Assembly (NCBI GenBank): GCA_965240325.2
Contig: OZ251251.1
Coordinates: 620,001-684,000, forward strand
Direction of reading: 5' to 3'
DNA length: 64,000 bases
DNA from: Rebecca billardiae RCC1528
Lineage: Eukaryota > Haptophyta
In this document: positions 25,457 through 36,626 of the stretch, piece by piece
Layout of the letters: every line of letters begins with the position of its first letter
Position numbering within the stretch: the stretch's first letter is position 1
The notes under the pieces: generated by a model
Databases searched by the model: none
Seen by the model: the letters and a program-made list of their open reading frames with translations, nothing else
What the model was told of the DNA's origin: nothing
Translations under genes and position numbers: made by a program

Positions 25457-27201
25457 CGTGACGATGGGATACGACTATCTATGAGTATGACTGTGCACGT
25501 GTGCCCTTGGGGCGGCCGCGCTGCGGACCGCCGGCCGGTCTCGCGGCGAGCGCCGCGGATCCGCGCAGTGACGTAGTCGTCGTCGGCCGACGATGATCGA
25601 ATCCGCAGACGCCTCAGCACTGCTTCCGGCGTTGCTGGCGAGTCTTGATCGCGCCGCCCTGGCCCGTGAAAACTGATGACAGTCATCCTCACGATGGCGG
25701 ACTCCGCCGCCCGTCCTGGCCCAATCCTGCGGCGGAGGCGGGGCAAACGCCTCACGGCGCATCATTGATCGTGGCCGCCTTGCTCTCGGCGGCGGGCGCC
25801 AGCAACGCAGTCACCGGCCGCTTCTCGGGCGCGCACGCCTGGCTGCGGGCGCGGCCCCGCCGATTCGCGCGCGCGTGCCGCGCGCCGGAGCTCGGCCGCG
25901 TCTGAAACCTCACGCACGGCGTGGCGGAGCTCTTCGCGCGCTGGGTGCCGCTGGAGGCCGGCGAGGCGCGCGCGGGTGCATGGGCTCGACACCGTTCGCG
26001 CCGTTGGGCTGACGAGCAGCTCAGCGCGTTTGCGCACATCCGGCTGGCGGCGTCCGGCGGCGGCGGCGGCGCGGCGCGGGCGGCTGCCGACCGGCCGCCA
26101 CCGCGCGAGGCCGCGAGCACGCGCGCTGCGCCGTCGTCGGCAAGGGCCACGACCTCCTAAGCCGCGGCGCGGGTGCGGAGACGGGCGGTCCCAACACCGT
26201 CTGGCGGCTGAACGACGCGGCGGTGGGCACGTGGGAGGCGGTGGGCAGCCGGGGGTCGGAGCACGTGCCGCGCGCTGAGCAGGGCGTGAGCTTGGGCAAC
26301 TTGCGCGCCAAGAACGTGCGCGCCGCGGAGCACAACCTCTTCGTGCCTCAGTACCACCGGGGTTACGTCTAGCTGCGCGACGTGCTTCTCCCGACCACCG
26401 CCGAGTGAGATTTGTATCGCCCCTGCCACCGCGGCGCGGCAACAACAGCGGCGGCGACGGCGACGGTCACGGCGGCGGCGGCCGTCGGGCGGTCGCGGCG
26501 GGGTGCTGTGTGGGCGCACGCGCGTGTGGCCGGGCATGCCGCTCGGTGGGCTGCCTGCGCGGGACCACGGCTGCGCGCCCTACGAGCAGCACCCGTCCCT
26601 CGCGCGCCCGTGCATCCATAGCTGGGAGCACTCGGCCTGCACCGAGCCGCCGCCGGCTGCCGAGAGCGGCGGAGGGGGCGGCGGCGCGGCGTGGCGCGCC
26701 GCGGCTGCTCGGAGGTGGCGGCTGCTGCGCTGGTGGGCCCCGCGTCGGCGCGAACCCGGTGCCGCTGTGCCCTTCGGCGGGGCCTGGTGCGCCGCCACGT
26801 GTGGCTCGCGCGTGCGCGAGCTGAAGGCAGCGAGCGCGCGCCGCGCGTCGGCCGCGCGACCTCGCGCGGCGCCCGATGGGCGCCGCCGCCCACTTCGTAG
26901 GGCCGAGAGTCTCCCTCACCTAGCGGCGCGAGTGCGGTGCGTGCGCACGCGCAGCAACGGCGGGGGTAGGCGTGTCGAGCACCGTGGCGGCGGCGGGTGG
27001 TGGTGCGCCGCGCGCGCGTGCGCTCATCAGTCAGGCGGCGACGCGCTCGCCATCCTCTCAGTCACCTAACACCTTCGTCGCGCTCGCGCTGCAGTCGTGC
27101 CACTGGCGCGTGGTCGACCGGCCGCATCCGGAGCGCCTCGTGCTGTACAGCGCTGTAGTATATATAACACGCGGCCGACGACGGACGATCTCGCCCTGAT
27201 G
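25457..27201. other. Gene-poor region with decayed coding traces
   Basis: No intact gene. The GC-rich centre holds scattered protein-like fragments (see the separate entry at 25921). The part 27040-27200 includes GTAGTATATATAACAC, a TATA-like stretch with no gene assigned to it. The region ends at the target-site duplication of the transposon at 27202. Confidence 0.4.
25921..26409 (+). pseudogene. Possible decayed gene, unrecognised
   Basis: A plus-strand frame starting at 25921 (VAELFARWVPLEAGEARAG) looks protein-like and breaks at 26160. A further frame near 26188-26409 reads VWRLNDAAVGTWEAVG and AEHNLFVPQYHRGYV, then a stop, then LRDVLLPTTAE. The breaks and frame changes suggest a dead gene or one with unseen introns. 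I cannot name the family. Confidence 0.25.
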
Positions 27202-30200
27202 GCTGATGCAAGGGCCGTAAGGGCACTCAACCCCCAGTGCGACAGGCTCGGAGGTTGGGGGGGCTCTGTTTGTCTCGATGGCCTCCGCTGCTCCGGCGGT
27301 GCTTCAAATGGTGCCGCACGTCGCGTGACATCCAGCGCTCGCGGAGCTTCCCCCGCGAGCGGGCCGGCGGCGATGTCGAACCCGGACGACTCTCGCCGCT
27401 GAGTGGCGCTGATTGAGGCTCTCTTGCCACGCGCGCCAGCCCGCGAGGCTCGCCTGTTTCCCCTCTCGGCCGGTGCAACCTGCCGTTGCCAACGCTGCGC
27501 GCGAGCTCCGCTTCGTGCCGGGCGTGCCAGCTGCAAACGGAGCTCTCGAGCTGCCTGCATCGGACACGTAGAGACCGGCGTTGGCGCATGCTGCGCCAGG
27601 TAGCGCGCAGCCGGCTGCGCCCGCGCCTGGCGTCGATGATCACTCCGCCATGTGCGCTTGGCAGCCTGTGCGGTTTCTCGAGCAACCTGCACAGTAGTGC
27701 AAGGTGGCCAGGGGGAAGGGGGGGGGCGGCGTGCCGGGCCAGGAGGATGATGTGGAATAGGCGCCAGGTATCGACTCTCGAGGCGCTCCTGCGCGCACGG
27801 CTGCAAGCGACCGGCTTGTCAACGCGTGCACCCAAACTGTCCGAGCTCAAGGTCAGGCTCTGTGCCCTGCCTGCTGACTGACAAGCGCGCAGAGGCTCAG
27901 GTGGTCGAGCCACTACGGCGGAACCGCCGTTCGTGCACAGCGTGCTAATAATATCGTGCTCGCCGCACGGCCACGGCCACGGCACCGTACTCGGCGCCGC
28001 CGTGCGGCAGCGCGCCGGGGCCGTTGTGTGTCGTGTGACAAGTCAGAGTGAGACTCAGTCTCAGAGTGAGAGTCAGCCCGTGACAAGAAGTGCTTCGATG
28101 GCCGGCTCCGACGCCTCGCCGCCGCCCCGGCGCGCTGGCTCATATGATGCCGCCAGCCAGGGTGCGGCATACTGCAACTCACGAGTCCGCTTGGACGCGG
28201 GCTGAACAGGTGAGCGGCTGAACCGCGCTGGACCTAGCAGGCTGTCTGAGTGAGGACCTCCTGCCAGACCGCCTTCGATTGGTAACGCGCGCGCGGCCGG
28301 CCCGGCCGGCCGCGCCAACCGGCCACCGGCACCGGGCACCAGTCTGACTCTCACTCCGATGACTACGCCGATGATACGCGCGGCGGCAAGAGTACCGCCG
28401 GACCCCCTGTCCTAATAAGGCGCCGAACTATCGCCCCGGTAAGCTACTATTCGGTGACGATCGGTCCGATCGGTGATCGCGGGACCGAGTCGCGACACGG
28501 TACAGCGCGAGCTGCACAGACAAGTGGTACCGGACGGTGGTGCCACTGGCCCGCCACGGCGTCGGGTCTGCTTGGATGAAGCAGCAAGCGGCATAGCACT
28601 TGCCGCATGGCTGCAGCAGCGCCGGCCCGGTGTGTGCGCTGTCGCCACGCGCGCTGTGCAGCGTCGTTGTCCTCGTCGTAGCCAGCATTCAGAGCGCACC
28701 ACTGCCTCTGAGACGCGGCGCCGACACCACTGAGCTTATCGCAAGCTGAGCAGTATACGTGATCGCGTCCGAATGCCCCATCGAATCGTCATGACTGCAT
28801 ACGCGTAGCTCGCAGAAGTGCCTCTCGGTCGCAGCATCCTGCGTGAGCGCTCGCAGGTCGACTGGCCGCAGGTTGCCGACGCAGTGCCTGGGCCTCGAAC
28901 CTCATGTAGTTCACGATGCACTGTGGGTCCGACCAAAGCGCGGATGGCATGCCACCGCACGCACACGCCACCGCAACGGGGAAACAGTCCTGCCATTGCG
29001 CAGCTGAGCCGGCGCTGCGTCCATCTGGTCGAGCCGCGGATCGGTCGGGTTCGCGCACTGCCGCACATCGGCTCGATGCCACCTTCTTCAGCTTTGTGTT
29101 CGGGACTCTGGGCGCAGCGGCAGCTGCGCGAGCCGGCGTGGGCGCGCGTGCGCGCTCGGCTGCGGGCAACGCCATTGCCGCGCGTGCCGTGCCGCTGGCG
29201 CCGCGCTCGGCTGGGCAGCGGCGGCGGGTGGCGATGCCGCGGTCGGCGCAGTGTGAGATCGTGCGGCGGCTGTTGGCAGCGCGATGCTCGGCTGCCCGGC
29301 GGCTGCGGGCGCTGATGCGGGCGGCTGGGCGGCGCTCGGGAGGCTCGCAGCAGCTGGTGCTGACAGCAGCTGCTCAGGCGCGGCTGCGTGCGCCGCGGCG
29401 TGCTCGGCTGCGCCGCGGCGGCGGGGAGAGCGGGGCCGGCCCCATCGCAGGCCTCTCACGGAAGCGAGCACAACAGACCCCCCCCAACCAACCGAGGGCG
29501 GTAAGGGCTGTCAACTCCCAGTGGCGGCAGCGCCAGAGGTTGGTCGCCGCTTCTTCGCTGCGCGGCCTCGCTCCAGCGACTAACTCTCGTGGGCGCCCGC
29601 CCTGGGGGGCGAGTGGGGCGCGCACGGCGCGAGCTCCTGTGGCCGTGTACGCGCGCGCGGAGGCGGCGCGCGTGGCTGGGCAGGTGCTAAGGAGTGCATG
29701 TCGCCCTCCCACGCCGCGCGCCTTGCTCGCCGCCGCTTTCGCCGCGCCTCAGGCCAGCGCGCACGCGTGCGCCGCCTCCAGAGCCAGCCTCGGGCAATCG
29801 GCAGCTGCCCGCGCATGTGTGGTGCGCGGTCTGGTCGGCGCGAGTCGGTCGGGGCCATCGGGCGAGGCTCGCATACTATAGACGCGCGCCATGCCGCCTC
29901 GCGCCGCCGCGCGTGGGTTGTCATGGGTCGACACGCAAGCATCTTAGGTCTGACACGAACTGCAGCACGAATGCGAAAATGCTCATGTTTGGACGCTCAT
30001 GGAGACGCTGGAGAGCACAATAGACGCGCGCAGGCGATGAAGAGCGGGGCAATGCACTCATAGGACGCCGTACAAGCGCCCAATGCGGCCGCCTATCACG
30101 CGCATGTGCGCTCACTGTCACGTATTCGAGCTCATTTCTGCTTGTCGTGCATTCATCGATCAGCTTCCTTCAACAGCTTCACGGGATGGGACCGGGCCCA

Positions 30201-30677
30201 TGCGCGGCGGCGCGAGGCGGCATGGCGCGCGTCTATAGTATGCGAGCCTCGCCCGATGGCCCCGACCGACTCGCGCCGACCAGACCGCGCACCACACATG
30301 CGCGGGCGGCTGCCGATTGCCCGAGGCTGGCTCTGGAGGCGGCGCACGCGTGCGCGCTGGCCTGAGGCGCGGCGAAAGCGGCGGCGAGCAAGGCGCGCGG
30401 CGTGGGAGGGCGACATGCACTCCTTAGCACCTGCCCAGCCACGCGCGCCGCCTCCGCGCGCGCGTACACGGCCACAGGAGCTCGCGCCGTGCGCGCCCCA
30501 CTCGCCCCCCAGGGCGGGCGCCCACGAGAGTTAGTCGCTGGAGCGAGGCCGCGCAGCAGCGAAGCGGCGACCAACCTCTTCCACTGCCGCCACTGGGAGT
30601 TGACAGCCCTTACCGCCCTTGCCCCAACCTCCGCACTGGGGGTTGAGTGCCCTTACTGGTACGGCCCTTGGCTGATG
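27202..30677. mobile_element. DNA transposon with TIRs and 7-bp target-site duplication, interrupted by a nested element
   Basis: The left end at 27209 (CAAGGGCCGTAAGGGCACTC) has its reverse complement at the right end, finishing ...GCCCTTG at 30670. The match continues inward (ACTCAACCCCCAGTGCG, then GAGGTTGGGG and a TCTGTT-containing stretch that resumes left of the nested element near 29488). Both ends are flanked by the same 7 bp, GCTGATG (27202-27208 and 30671-30677). Removing the nested insertion leaves about 2.3 kb. The interior (27.3-29.5 kb) has no convincing transposase, so it is probably non-autonomous. The tip sequence CAAGGG is shared with the foldback elements in this window. 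Confidence 0.78.
29489..30621. mobile_element. Foldback element 2, nested (1,133 bp)
   Basis: Arms at about 29495-29920 and 30195-30621 are near-perfect reverse complements around a loop of about 280 nt. The right end finishes ACCGCCCTTG, and the left begins CAACCGAGGGCGGTAAGGG with a small difference. Candidate 7-bp duplications CCCCAAC lie at 29482-29488 and 30622-30628. The inner arm tips match those of elements 1 and 3. No transposase is seen; all ORFs in one arm are repeated in the other. Confidence 0.8.
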
Positions 30678-30737
30678 CTCGCCCTGCCCGGACGCACGCA
30701 CGGAGCGGGGTGAGCACCTACCGAGTACGGGCTCAGG

Positions 30738-31871
30738 CAAGGGAGTCAAGGGTGCCCGCGCCCCAGTGGCGCGCTCAGCGGATGTTGGGACACACCTTTT
30801 GCCCGCGGCCTGCGGCGGGCGGCGGCGAGGGCGTGCTCCGCTGGCGGGGCGAGCGCACGGGGCACGGCGCTGCGGGCGCGGATGTGCCCGCGAAGCCGGC
30901 GCGTGCGGACGGGCTGTTGCGGGAGAGTATCTGGCGCCCTCCTGCGCCGCGCGACTTGCGCAACGCCTCTTTCGCCTCGGCTCAGGGCAGCGCGCACGCA
31001 CGCGCCGCCTCAAGGCCAGCCTTGCCTGCGCCGCAGCCGACCGCGCGCGCGCCGTGCGCGGATTGGTCGGGAAGGAGCGGGCGCTGCTGCCGGGCGAGAT
31101 GGCGACACCATGCGCGCACGCCATGCCGCCCTGCGATGCCGCGACAGGGCACGGCAATAGATCTGCACAGCTGTTGACGAGTGCTGATCGCTTGTCATGC
31201 CAAGCCAGACCTGAGCCTCAGCCGGCTGAGCTCGAAGAAGATGATGAAAGAGCATCAGCGCGAGGAAAGCGTCGCTGCCAGCACTTCTGCATGACCACGC
31301 GGTGATGAACATTCATGTAAGAGTAGCCCGCGTGCCCGTCTGGCACTGTTCTGGGTCTCAATGATCGTCCCGACATTCCGACAAGGGTCACGACCGCGAC
31401 GGGCCGTGCACAACATTTGTGACAAGTCAAAGAGGCATGCAAACAGACCGACGACGCGCTCGTCAAGGCGTGGCGGGGCGGCATGGCGTGCGCGCATGAT
31501 GTCGCCATCTCGCCCGGCAGCAGCGCCCGCTCCTTCCCGACCAATCCGCGCACGGCGCGCGCGCGGTCGGCTGCGGCGCAGCCCAAGGCTGGCCTTGAGG
31601 CGGCGCGTGCGTGCGCGCTGCCCTGAGCCGAGGCGAAAGAGGCGTTGCGCAAGTCGCGCGGCGCAGGAGGGCGCCAGATACTCTCCCGCAACAGCCCGTC
31701 CGCACGCGCCGGCTTCGCGGGCACATCCGCGCCCGCAGCGCCGTGCCCCGTGCGCTCGCCCCGCCAGCGGAGCACGCCCTCGCCGCCGCCCGCCGCAGGC
31801 CGCGGGCAAAAAGGTGTGTCCCAACATCCGCTGAGCGCGCCACTGGGGCGCGGGCACCCTTGACTCCCTTG
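30738..31871. mobile_element. Foldback element 3 (1,134 bp) with target-site duplication
   Basis: The left tip CAAGGGAGTCAAGGGTG mirrors the right tip CACCCTTGACTCCCTTG. The arms are about 400 bp long (30738 to about 31140 and about 31480 to 31871) and almost identical. GCTCAGG is duplicated exactly at 30731-30737 and 31872-31878 (8 bp, GGCTCAGG, if the final G is counted as target). Its length is within one base of element 2. No protein is encoded. It lies 61 bp from the end of the larger transposon. Confidence 0.88.
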
Positions 31872-31878
31872 GCTCAGG

Positions 31879-32374
31879 GCTGGACTCGAGCGACGGCTGT
31901 GGATACGACGAGCCGCAGAGCAGCGCTGACTGCTACACGGGACTCGGGCTCAGCCTCACCGTTGGTCAGGCACTGTGCAATCCGCTGCACAAGCGGGTAG
32001 CATCGGCGACGGCGCAGTCAATGAATTTGAGCTCTATTCGAAACTACAAACGTACAGGTGCGGGTATCACAAGCGCAACGACCGCTGATGTATTATCTAC
32101 AGAAGCCTTTCGGATTCGAAGTTTCGCACAGCTGTGCCTGACAATGATAATGGATGGCCGGACAATAAGTATTCATTTCAAGAATCATTCTCAGTTCGCC
32201 CCAGCACTCGTTCGGAAGGATCCAGGCCTGAAAACGCTGTTCCCATTGGTCGCTTCCCAAATGAAAAAACACGCTGAGAATGATTGCTGGCGAGATCGGA
32301 TGATCCTAGTCAAGAACTGGGGCTCAGCAATCGTCGATCATCAATGCGAGACCTCGTCAGTCGTCACTCATCCA
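31879..32374. other. Intergenic, upstream of RCC1 gene copy 1
   Basis: About 500 nt, A/T-richer after 32020. The RCC1 frame stays open upstream to 32021, but the sequence before 32375 is not present in the second copy of the gene, so I do not count it as coding. It is probably promoter and 5' UTR. Confidence 0.5.
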
Positions 32375-32398
32375 TCGAGCAACACTCGCAGAAGGCAG

Positions 32399-33931
32399 AT
32401 GACGCCGTCTCGACAGCGCGCGGCCGAGCCGCGCCCGACGCTCGCCAGCCTGCCGACGGAGACGGTCGAGCGCATCGTCGAGAAGATCGAGCGCGCGCGC
32501 GATCTGGCGGCGGCCAACGCCACCTCGCGCCTCTTCCGCGGACCGCCCGGCGGCAGCTCGCTCGTCGAGCATGCGCTCCGCGAGCGCGCGCGAGCGCGCG
32601 GGCACGGGCACGAGGTGCCCGCGACGCTGCCCCGCGGCGCGCTCACGTGGGCGCACGAGCTTCTGATGCGCGAGCGGGTGCTCGAGCTCGCGTGCGTGCA
32701 CGCGCAAGTCGTTGGCGGCAGCGGCCGGTGCGATGCAAGCCTCAACCTGACCGCGCACATGTCCGCGTTTGTCACGGCGGACGGGGGTCTGTACACGTGC
32801 GGCGAGACGACGCCAGTCGTGCTGAAGACGGGCGCCGGCCGCTGCCCGGTGGCGCTGGGCCACTCGGTCGCGCAGAGCGCACCTGTCGTCGTGCCCAAGC
32901 GCGTGCCGTCGCTCTCGGCGGTGCGCGTGCGCGCGGTCGGTGTCGGCTGGTACCACATGCTCGCGCTGAGCGACGCCGGGACCGTGTACTCGTGCGGCGT
33001 GGAGTTCGCGGGGCAGCTTGGGCTGGGCAACCAGGGCACGAGCCTCGGCTTCGAGCCCGTCGGCGGCGCGCTCGAGACCGAGCGCATCGTCTCCATCGCC
33101 GCGAGCGCCGACCAATCGTTCGCCCTGACCGCCGGCGGCGCGGTGTACAGCTGGGGCTCCAACCTCTCGGGCCAACTCGGCCACGGCGACCGGGAGGAGC
33201 GGTGGGAGCCGGAGAGGATCGAGGCGCTCGACGGCGTGCGCGTCGGCGGTGTGTCCACCGGCGAGGCGCACACGCTCGCGCTCTCCACGTGCGGCGCCGT
33301 CTACTCCTTCGGCTGCGGGTACGACGGGCGGTGCGGGCACGGCGGCGTGCACGATGAGCTGCTGCCTCGGCGGGTGGATGGGCTCGCGGCCGTGCGCGCG
33401 GTGCACGTGAGCGCGGGCGGGGACCACAGCCTGGTGGTGGACGCGTCGGGCGGCGTGCACGCGTTCGGCTGGGGCTACTTTGGCGCACTCGGCCACGGCG
33501 GCCGCACCGAGGGCTACCACCTCGAGCCGATCCGCATCGAGGCGCTCGCGGGCGTGCGCGCCGTGCGCGCCTCGGCCGGGCTCTCGAGCTGCGCGGTGCT
33601 GGGCGCGGACGGCAGCGTACACGCGTTCGGGCGGAACGCGGAGGGCCAGCTCGGCGTGGGCCACGCGCTGAGCGTGCGTCGCCCGCGCCGTGTCTACGCG
33701 CCCGATGCCTTCGCCGGCGAGCGCGTTCTCGGCGTCTCGCTCGCACCGTACCACGCGATGTACGTGACGGCGGACGGACGCGTCCACACGTGCGGCGCGC
33801 TCACCGGCGCGCTTGGCCGCGGCACGAGCACAGGCGCTGCCTACACGCACGGGGAAGGCGACCTCCACCTCGAGATGCGCTGCGTGGAGGAGCTGCCGCG
33901 CGTGCATGTGCTCGGTCACGGCGGTTGCTGA
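32399..33931 (+). CDS. F-box-like/RCC1-repeat protein, copy 1 (510 aa)
   Basis: Starts at ATG 32399 (MTPSRQRAAEPRPTLASLP), which is conserved in the second copy. Residues about 14-50 (LASLPTETVERIVEKIERARDL then ANATSRLF) look like an F-box. Then come about seven RCC1 repeats of about 50-55 residues with the usual VYSWGSN..GQLGHGD pattern: LYTCG, VYSCGVEFAGQLGLGN, VYSWGSNLSGQLGHGD, VYSFGCGYDGRCGHGG, VHAFGWGYFGALGHGG, VHAFGRNAEGQLGVGH and VHTCGALTGALGRG. They should close a seven-bladed propeller. No intron, signal peptide or TM segment. By architecture it may be a substrate receptor of an SCF-type ubiquitin ligase. It is not canonical RCC1 (the Ran GEF), whose catalytic loop residues I cannot place. 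Confidence 0.88.
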   Translation: MTPSRQRAAEPRPTLASLPTETVERIVEKIERARDLAAANATSRLFRGPPGGSSLVEHALRERARARGHGHEVPATLPRGALTWAHELLMRERVLELACVHAQVVGGSGRCDASLNLTAHMSAFVTADGGLYTCGETTPVVLKTGAGRCPVALGHSVAQSAPVVVPKRVPSLSAVRVRAVGVGWYHMLALSDAGTVYSCGVEFAGQLGLGNQGTSLGFEPVGGALETERIVSIAASADQSFALTAGGAVYSWGSNLSGQLGHGDREERWEPERIEALDGVRVGGVSTGEAHTLALSTCGAVYSFGCGYDGRCGHGGVHDELLPRRVDGLAAVRAVHVSAGGDHSLVVDASGGVHAFGWGYFGALGHGGRTEGYHLEPIRIEALAGVRAVRASAGLSSCAVLGADGSVHAFGRNAEGQLGVGHALSVRRPRRVYAPDAFAGERVLGVSLAPYHAMYVTADGRVHTCGALTGALGRGTSTGAAYTHGEGDLHLEMRCVEELPRVHVLGHGGC

Positions 33932-34186
33932 GTTCGTGACAGTAGGCGGTGGTGGATCCTTGGGACTACACACCTCGAGCTGACGGGGCACATGGGTCGC
34001 CGCTCTCCGTGACCCCGGCAGTACCGGCGCCACTCGCGCTCCGCCGCGACACACCTTGCATGGGCGATGCTTACTGCTCGCGCGCGGATGGCGACCTGCG
34101 CATCACGCGGAGACACCATATCAGGTGACTACCGGTCGTGCACGTGCCCGGCGGACAGGGCGCCAGCCTCAGAGTTAGCCGCCGAT

Positions 34187-34830
34187 AAACGGTGTTCACC
34201 CTCGCGGTTCAACTGAGTCGTGTTCCCGAATCCCGAGTGGAAGAACACCAACCTGGATGCTCTTAACGAGGGGGATCTGAAATATATGCCTTTGTCTTTC
34301 ATTAACGCAAGTCTGCAACCGCCATTCGTAGTCGTCTTCAATTTGGGTGCATCCTCATTTGTTCACTTGGGGCGAATGCGAAAGGTTGCAAACCGTTCCA
34401 AAGTGTTTGCAAGAACGCCGTCAAACGCCGAAAGGTCGCAATACTGAATAACTCATCCATGAACGTCGTACGACGAATCAGGAGACCTGCGCCGTCCTAC
34501 CTGTGCCGTAAAATCATAGAATGAGTATTGCCAGGGTTGCAATTTTGAAAGTGCGAGTTGCGAGTGCTGCGATACCCGCACGCGACACGTCGGTTCGTTC
34601 ATGATGTGGTTAAGAAAAAAACGTTGACGGCGCCGTAGAGTGCCTCTCGTAGTTACTGGTTTTCCGTTGAAATCCAGATCCTCCTCCTTCGTTGGAGAAT
34701 CCAGGGCTGGACCCGCTTCTCGGACTCGGGAACCTCTTCTGACGATAGATCTGGTAGCCAGTACTGTGTCCGACTCGCTTGCAGAGCAGGGCGGCAGTGA
34801 AATGTCAAATGTGAATACTACGACTGATAA
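34187..34830. other. Spacer of the inverted duplication
   Basis: A 644-bp, relatively AT-rich stretch unlike the GC-rich arms. Short ORFs (for example 34220-34447) are not recognisable. It carries the 3' ends of two convergent genes only if their UTRs extend past the arms. Confidence 0.6.
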
Positions 34831-35084
34831 TCGGCGGCTAACTCTGAGGCTGGCGCCCTGTCCGCCGGGCACGTGCACGACCGGTAGTCACCTGATATGG
34901 TGTCTCCGCGTGATGCGCAGGTCGCCATCCGCGCGCGAGCAGTAAGCATCGCCCATGCAAGGTGTGTCGCGGCGGAGCGCGAGTGGCGCCGGTACTGCCG
35001 GGGTCACGGAGAGCGGCGACCCATGTGCCCCGTCAGCTCGAGGTGTGTAGTCCCAAGGATCCACCACCGCCTACTGTCACGAAC

Positions 35085-36626
35085 TCAGCAACCGCCGTGA
35101 CCGAGCACATGCACGCGCGGCAGCTCCTCCACGCAGCGCATCTCGAGGTGGAGGTCGCCTTCCCCGTGCGTGTAGGCAGCGCCTGTGCTCGTGCCGCGGC
35201 CAAGCGCGCCGGTGAGCGCGCCGCACGTGTGGACGCGTCCGTCCGCCGTCACGTACATCGCGTGGTACGGTGCGAGCGAGACGCCGAGAACGCGCTCGCC
35301 GGCGAAGGCATCGGGCGCGTAGACACGGCGCGGGCGACGCACGCTCAGCGCGTGGCCCACGCCGAGCTGGCCCTCCGCGTTCCGCCCGAACGCGTGTACG
35401 CTGCCGTCCGCGCCCAGCACCGCGCAGCTCGAGAGCCCGGCCGAGGCGCGCACGGCGCGCACGCCCGCGAGCGCCTCGATGCAGATCGGCTCGGGGTGGT
35501 AGCCCTCGGTGTGGCCGCCGTGGCCGAGTGCGCCAAAGCAGCCCCAGCCGAACGCGTGCACGCCGCCCGACGCGTCCACCACCAGGCTGTGGTCCCCGCC
35601 CGCGCTCACGTGCACCGCGCGCACGGCCGCGAGCCCATCCAGGCCATCCACCCGCCGAGGCAGCAGCTCATCGTGCATGCCGCCGTGCCCGCACCGCCCG
35701 TCGTACCCGCAGCCGAAGGAGTAGACGGCGCCGCACGTGGAGAGCGCGAGCGTGTGCGCCTCGCCGGCGGACACACCGCCGACGCGCACGCCGTCGAGCG
35801 CCTCGATCCTCTCCGGCTCCCACCGCTCCTCCCGGTCGCCGTGGCCGAGTTGGCCCGAGAGGTTGGAGCCCCAGCTGTACACCGCGCCGCCGGCGGTCAG
35901 GGCGAACGATTGGTCGGCGCTCGCGGCGATGGAGACGATGCGCTCGGTCTCGAGCGCGCCGCCGACGGGCTCGAAGCCGAGGCTCGTGCCCTGGTTGCCC
36001 AGCCCCAGCTGCCCCGCGAACTCCACGCCGCACGAGTACACGGTCCCGGCGTCGCTCAGCGCGAGCATGTGGTACCAGCCGACGCCGACCGCGCGCACGC
36101 GCACCGCCGAGAGCGACGGCACGCGCTTGGGCACGACGACAGGTGCGCTCTGCGCGACCGAGTGGCCCAGCGCCACCGGGCAGCGGCCGGCGCCCGTCTT
36201 CAGCACGACTGGCGTCGTCTCGCCGCACGTGTACAGACCCCCGTCCGCCGTGACAAACGCGGACATGTGCGCGGTCAGGTTGAGGCTTGCATCGCACCGG
36301 CCGCTGCCGCCAACGACTTGCGCATGCACGCACGCGAGCTCGAGCACGCGCTCGCGCATCAGAAGCTCGTGTGCCCACGTGAGCGCGCCGTGGGGCAGCG
36401 TCGCGGGCACCTCGTGCCCGTGCCCGCGCGCTCGCGCGCGCTCGCGGAGCGCATGCTCGACGAGCGAGCTGCCGCCGGGCGGTCCGCGGAAGAGGCGCGA
36501 GGTGGCGTTGGCCGCCGCCAGATCGCGCGCGTGCTCGATCTTCTCGACGATGCGCTCGACCATCTCCGTCGGCAGGCTGGCGAGCGTCGGGCGCGGCTCG
36601 GCCGCGCGCTGTCGAGACGGCGTCAT
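35085..36626 (-). CDS. F-box-like/RCC1-repeat protein, copy 2 (513 aa)
   Basis: Inverted copy of the 32399 gene with the same start (MTPSRQRAAEPRPTLASLP) and the same stop. Differences are few and mostly conservative: Thr to Met in the F-box (TEMVERIV), Arg to His, a Thr to Ala in AGEAHTL, Tyr to Cys and Arg to His in GWGCFGALGHGGHTEG, and a 3-residue duplication (DGLDGLAAV) in repeat 5. No stop or frameshift has arisen, so both copies look functional. The frame's integrity argues for either recent duplication or gene conversion between the arms. Confidence 0.88.
   Translation of the reverse strand: MTPSRQRAAEPRPTLASLPTEMVERIVEKIEHARDLAAANATSRLFRGPPGGSSLVEHALRERARARGHGHEVPATLPHGALTWAHELLMRERVLELACVHAQVVGGSGRCDASLNLTAHMSAFVTADGGLYTCGETTPVVLKTGAGRCPVALGHSVAQSAPVVVPKRVPSLSAVRVRAVGVGWYHMLALSDAGTVYSCGVEFAGQLGLGNQGTSLGFEPVGGALETERIVSIAASADQSFALTAGGAVYSWGSNLSGQLGHGDREERWEPERIEALDGVRVGGVSAGEAHTLALSTCGAVYSFGCGYDGRCGHGGMHDELLPRRVDGLDGLAAVRAVHVSAGGDHSLVVDASGGVHAFGWGCFGALGHGGHTEGYHPEPICIEALAGVRAVRASAGLSSCAVLGADGSVHAFGRNAEGQLGVGHALSVRRPRRVYAPDAFAGERVLGVSLAPYHAMYVTADGRVHTCGALTGALGRGTSTGAAYTHGEGDLHLEMRCVEELPRVHVLGHGGC

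Noticed and set aside
32399-33931. True RCC1, the Ran guanine-nucleotide exchange factor
   Set aside because: The F-box-like N-terminus and the lack of a nuclear-localisation tail or recognisable catalytic loop argue for a generic RCC1-repeat protein.
32357-34054. 565-codon antisense ORF across RCC1 copy 1 (and its twin in copy 2)
   Set aside because: The RCC1 repeats on the other strand are unmistakable; the antisense frame is a compositional shadow duplicated with the arm.
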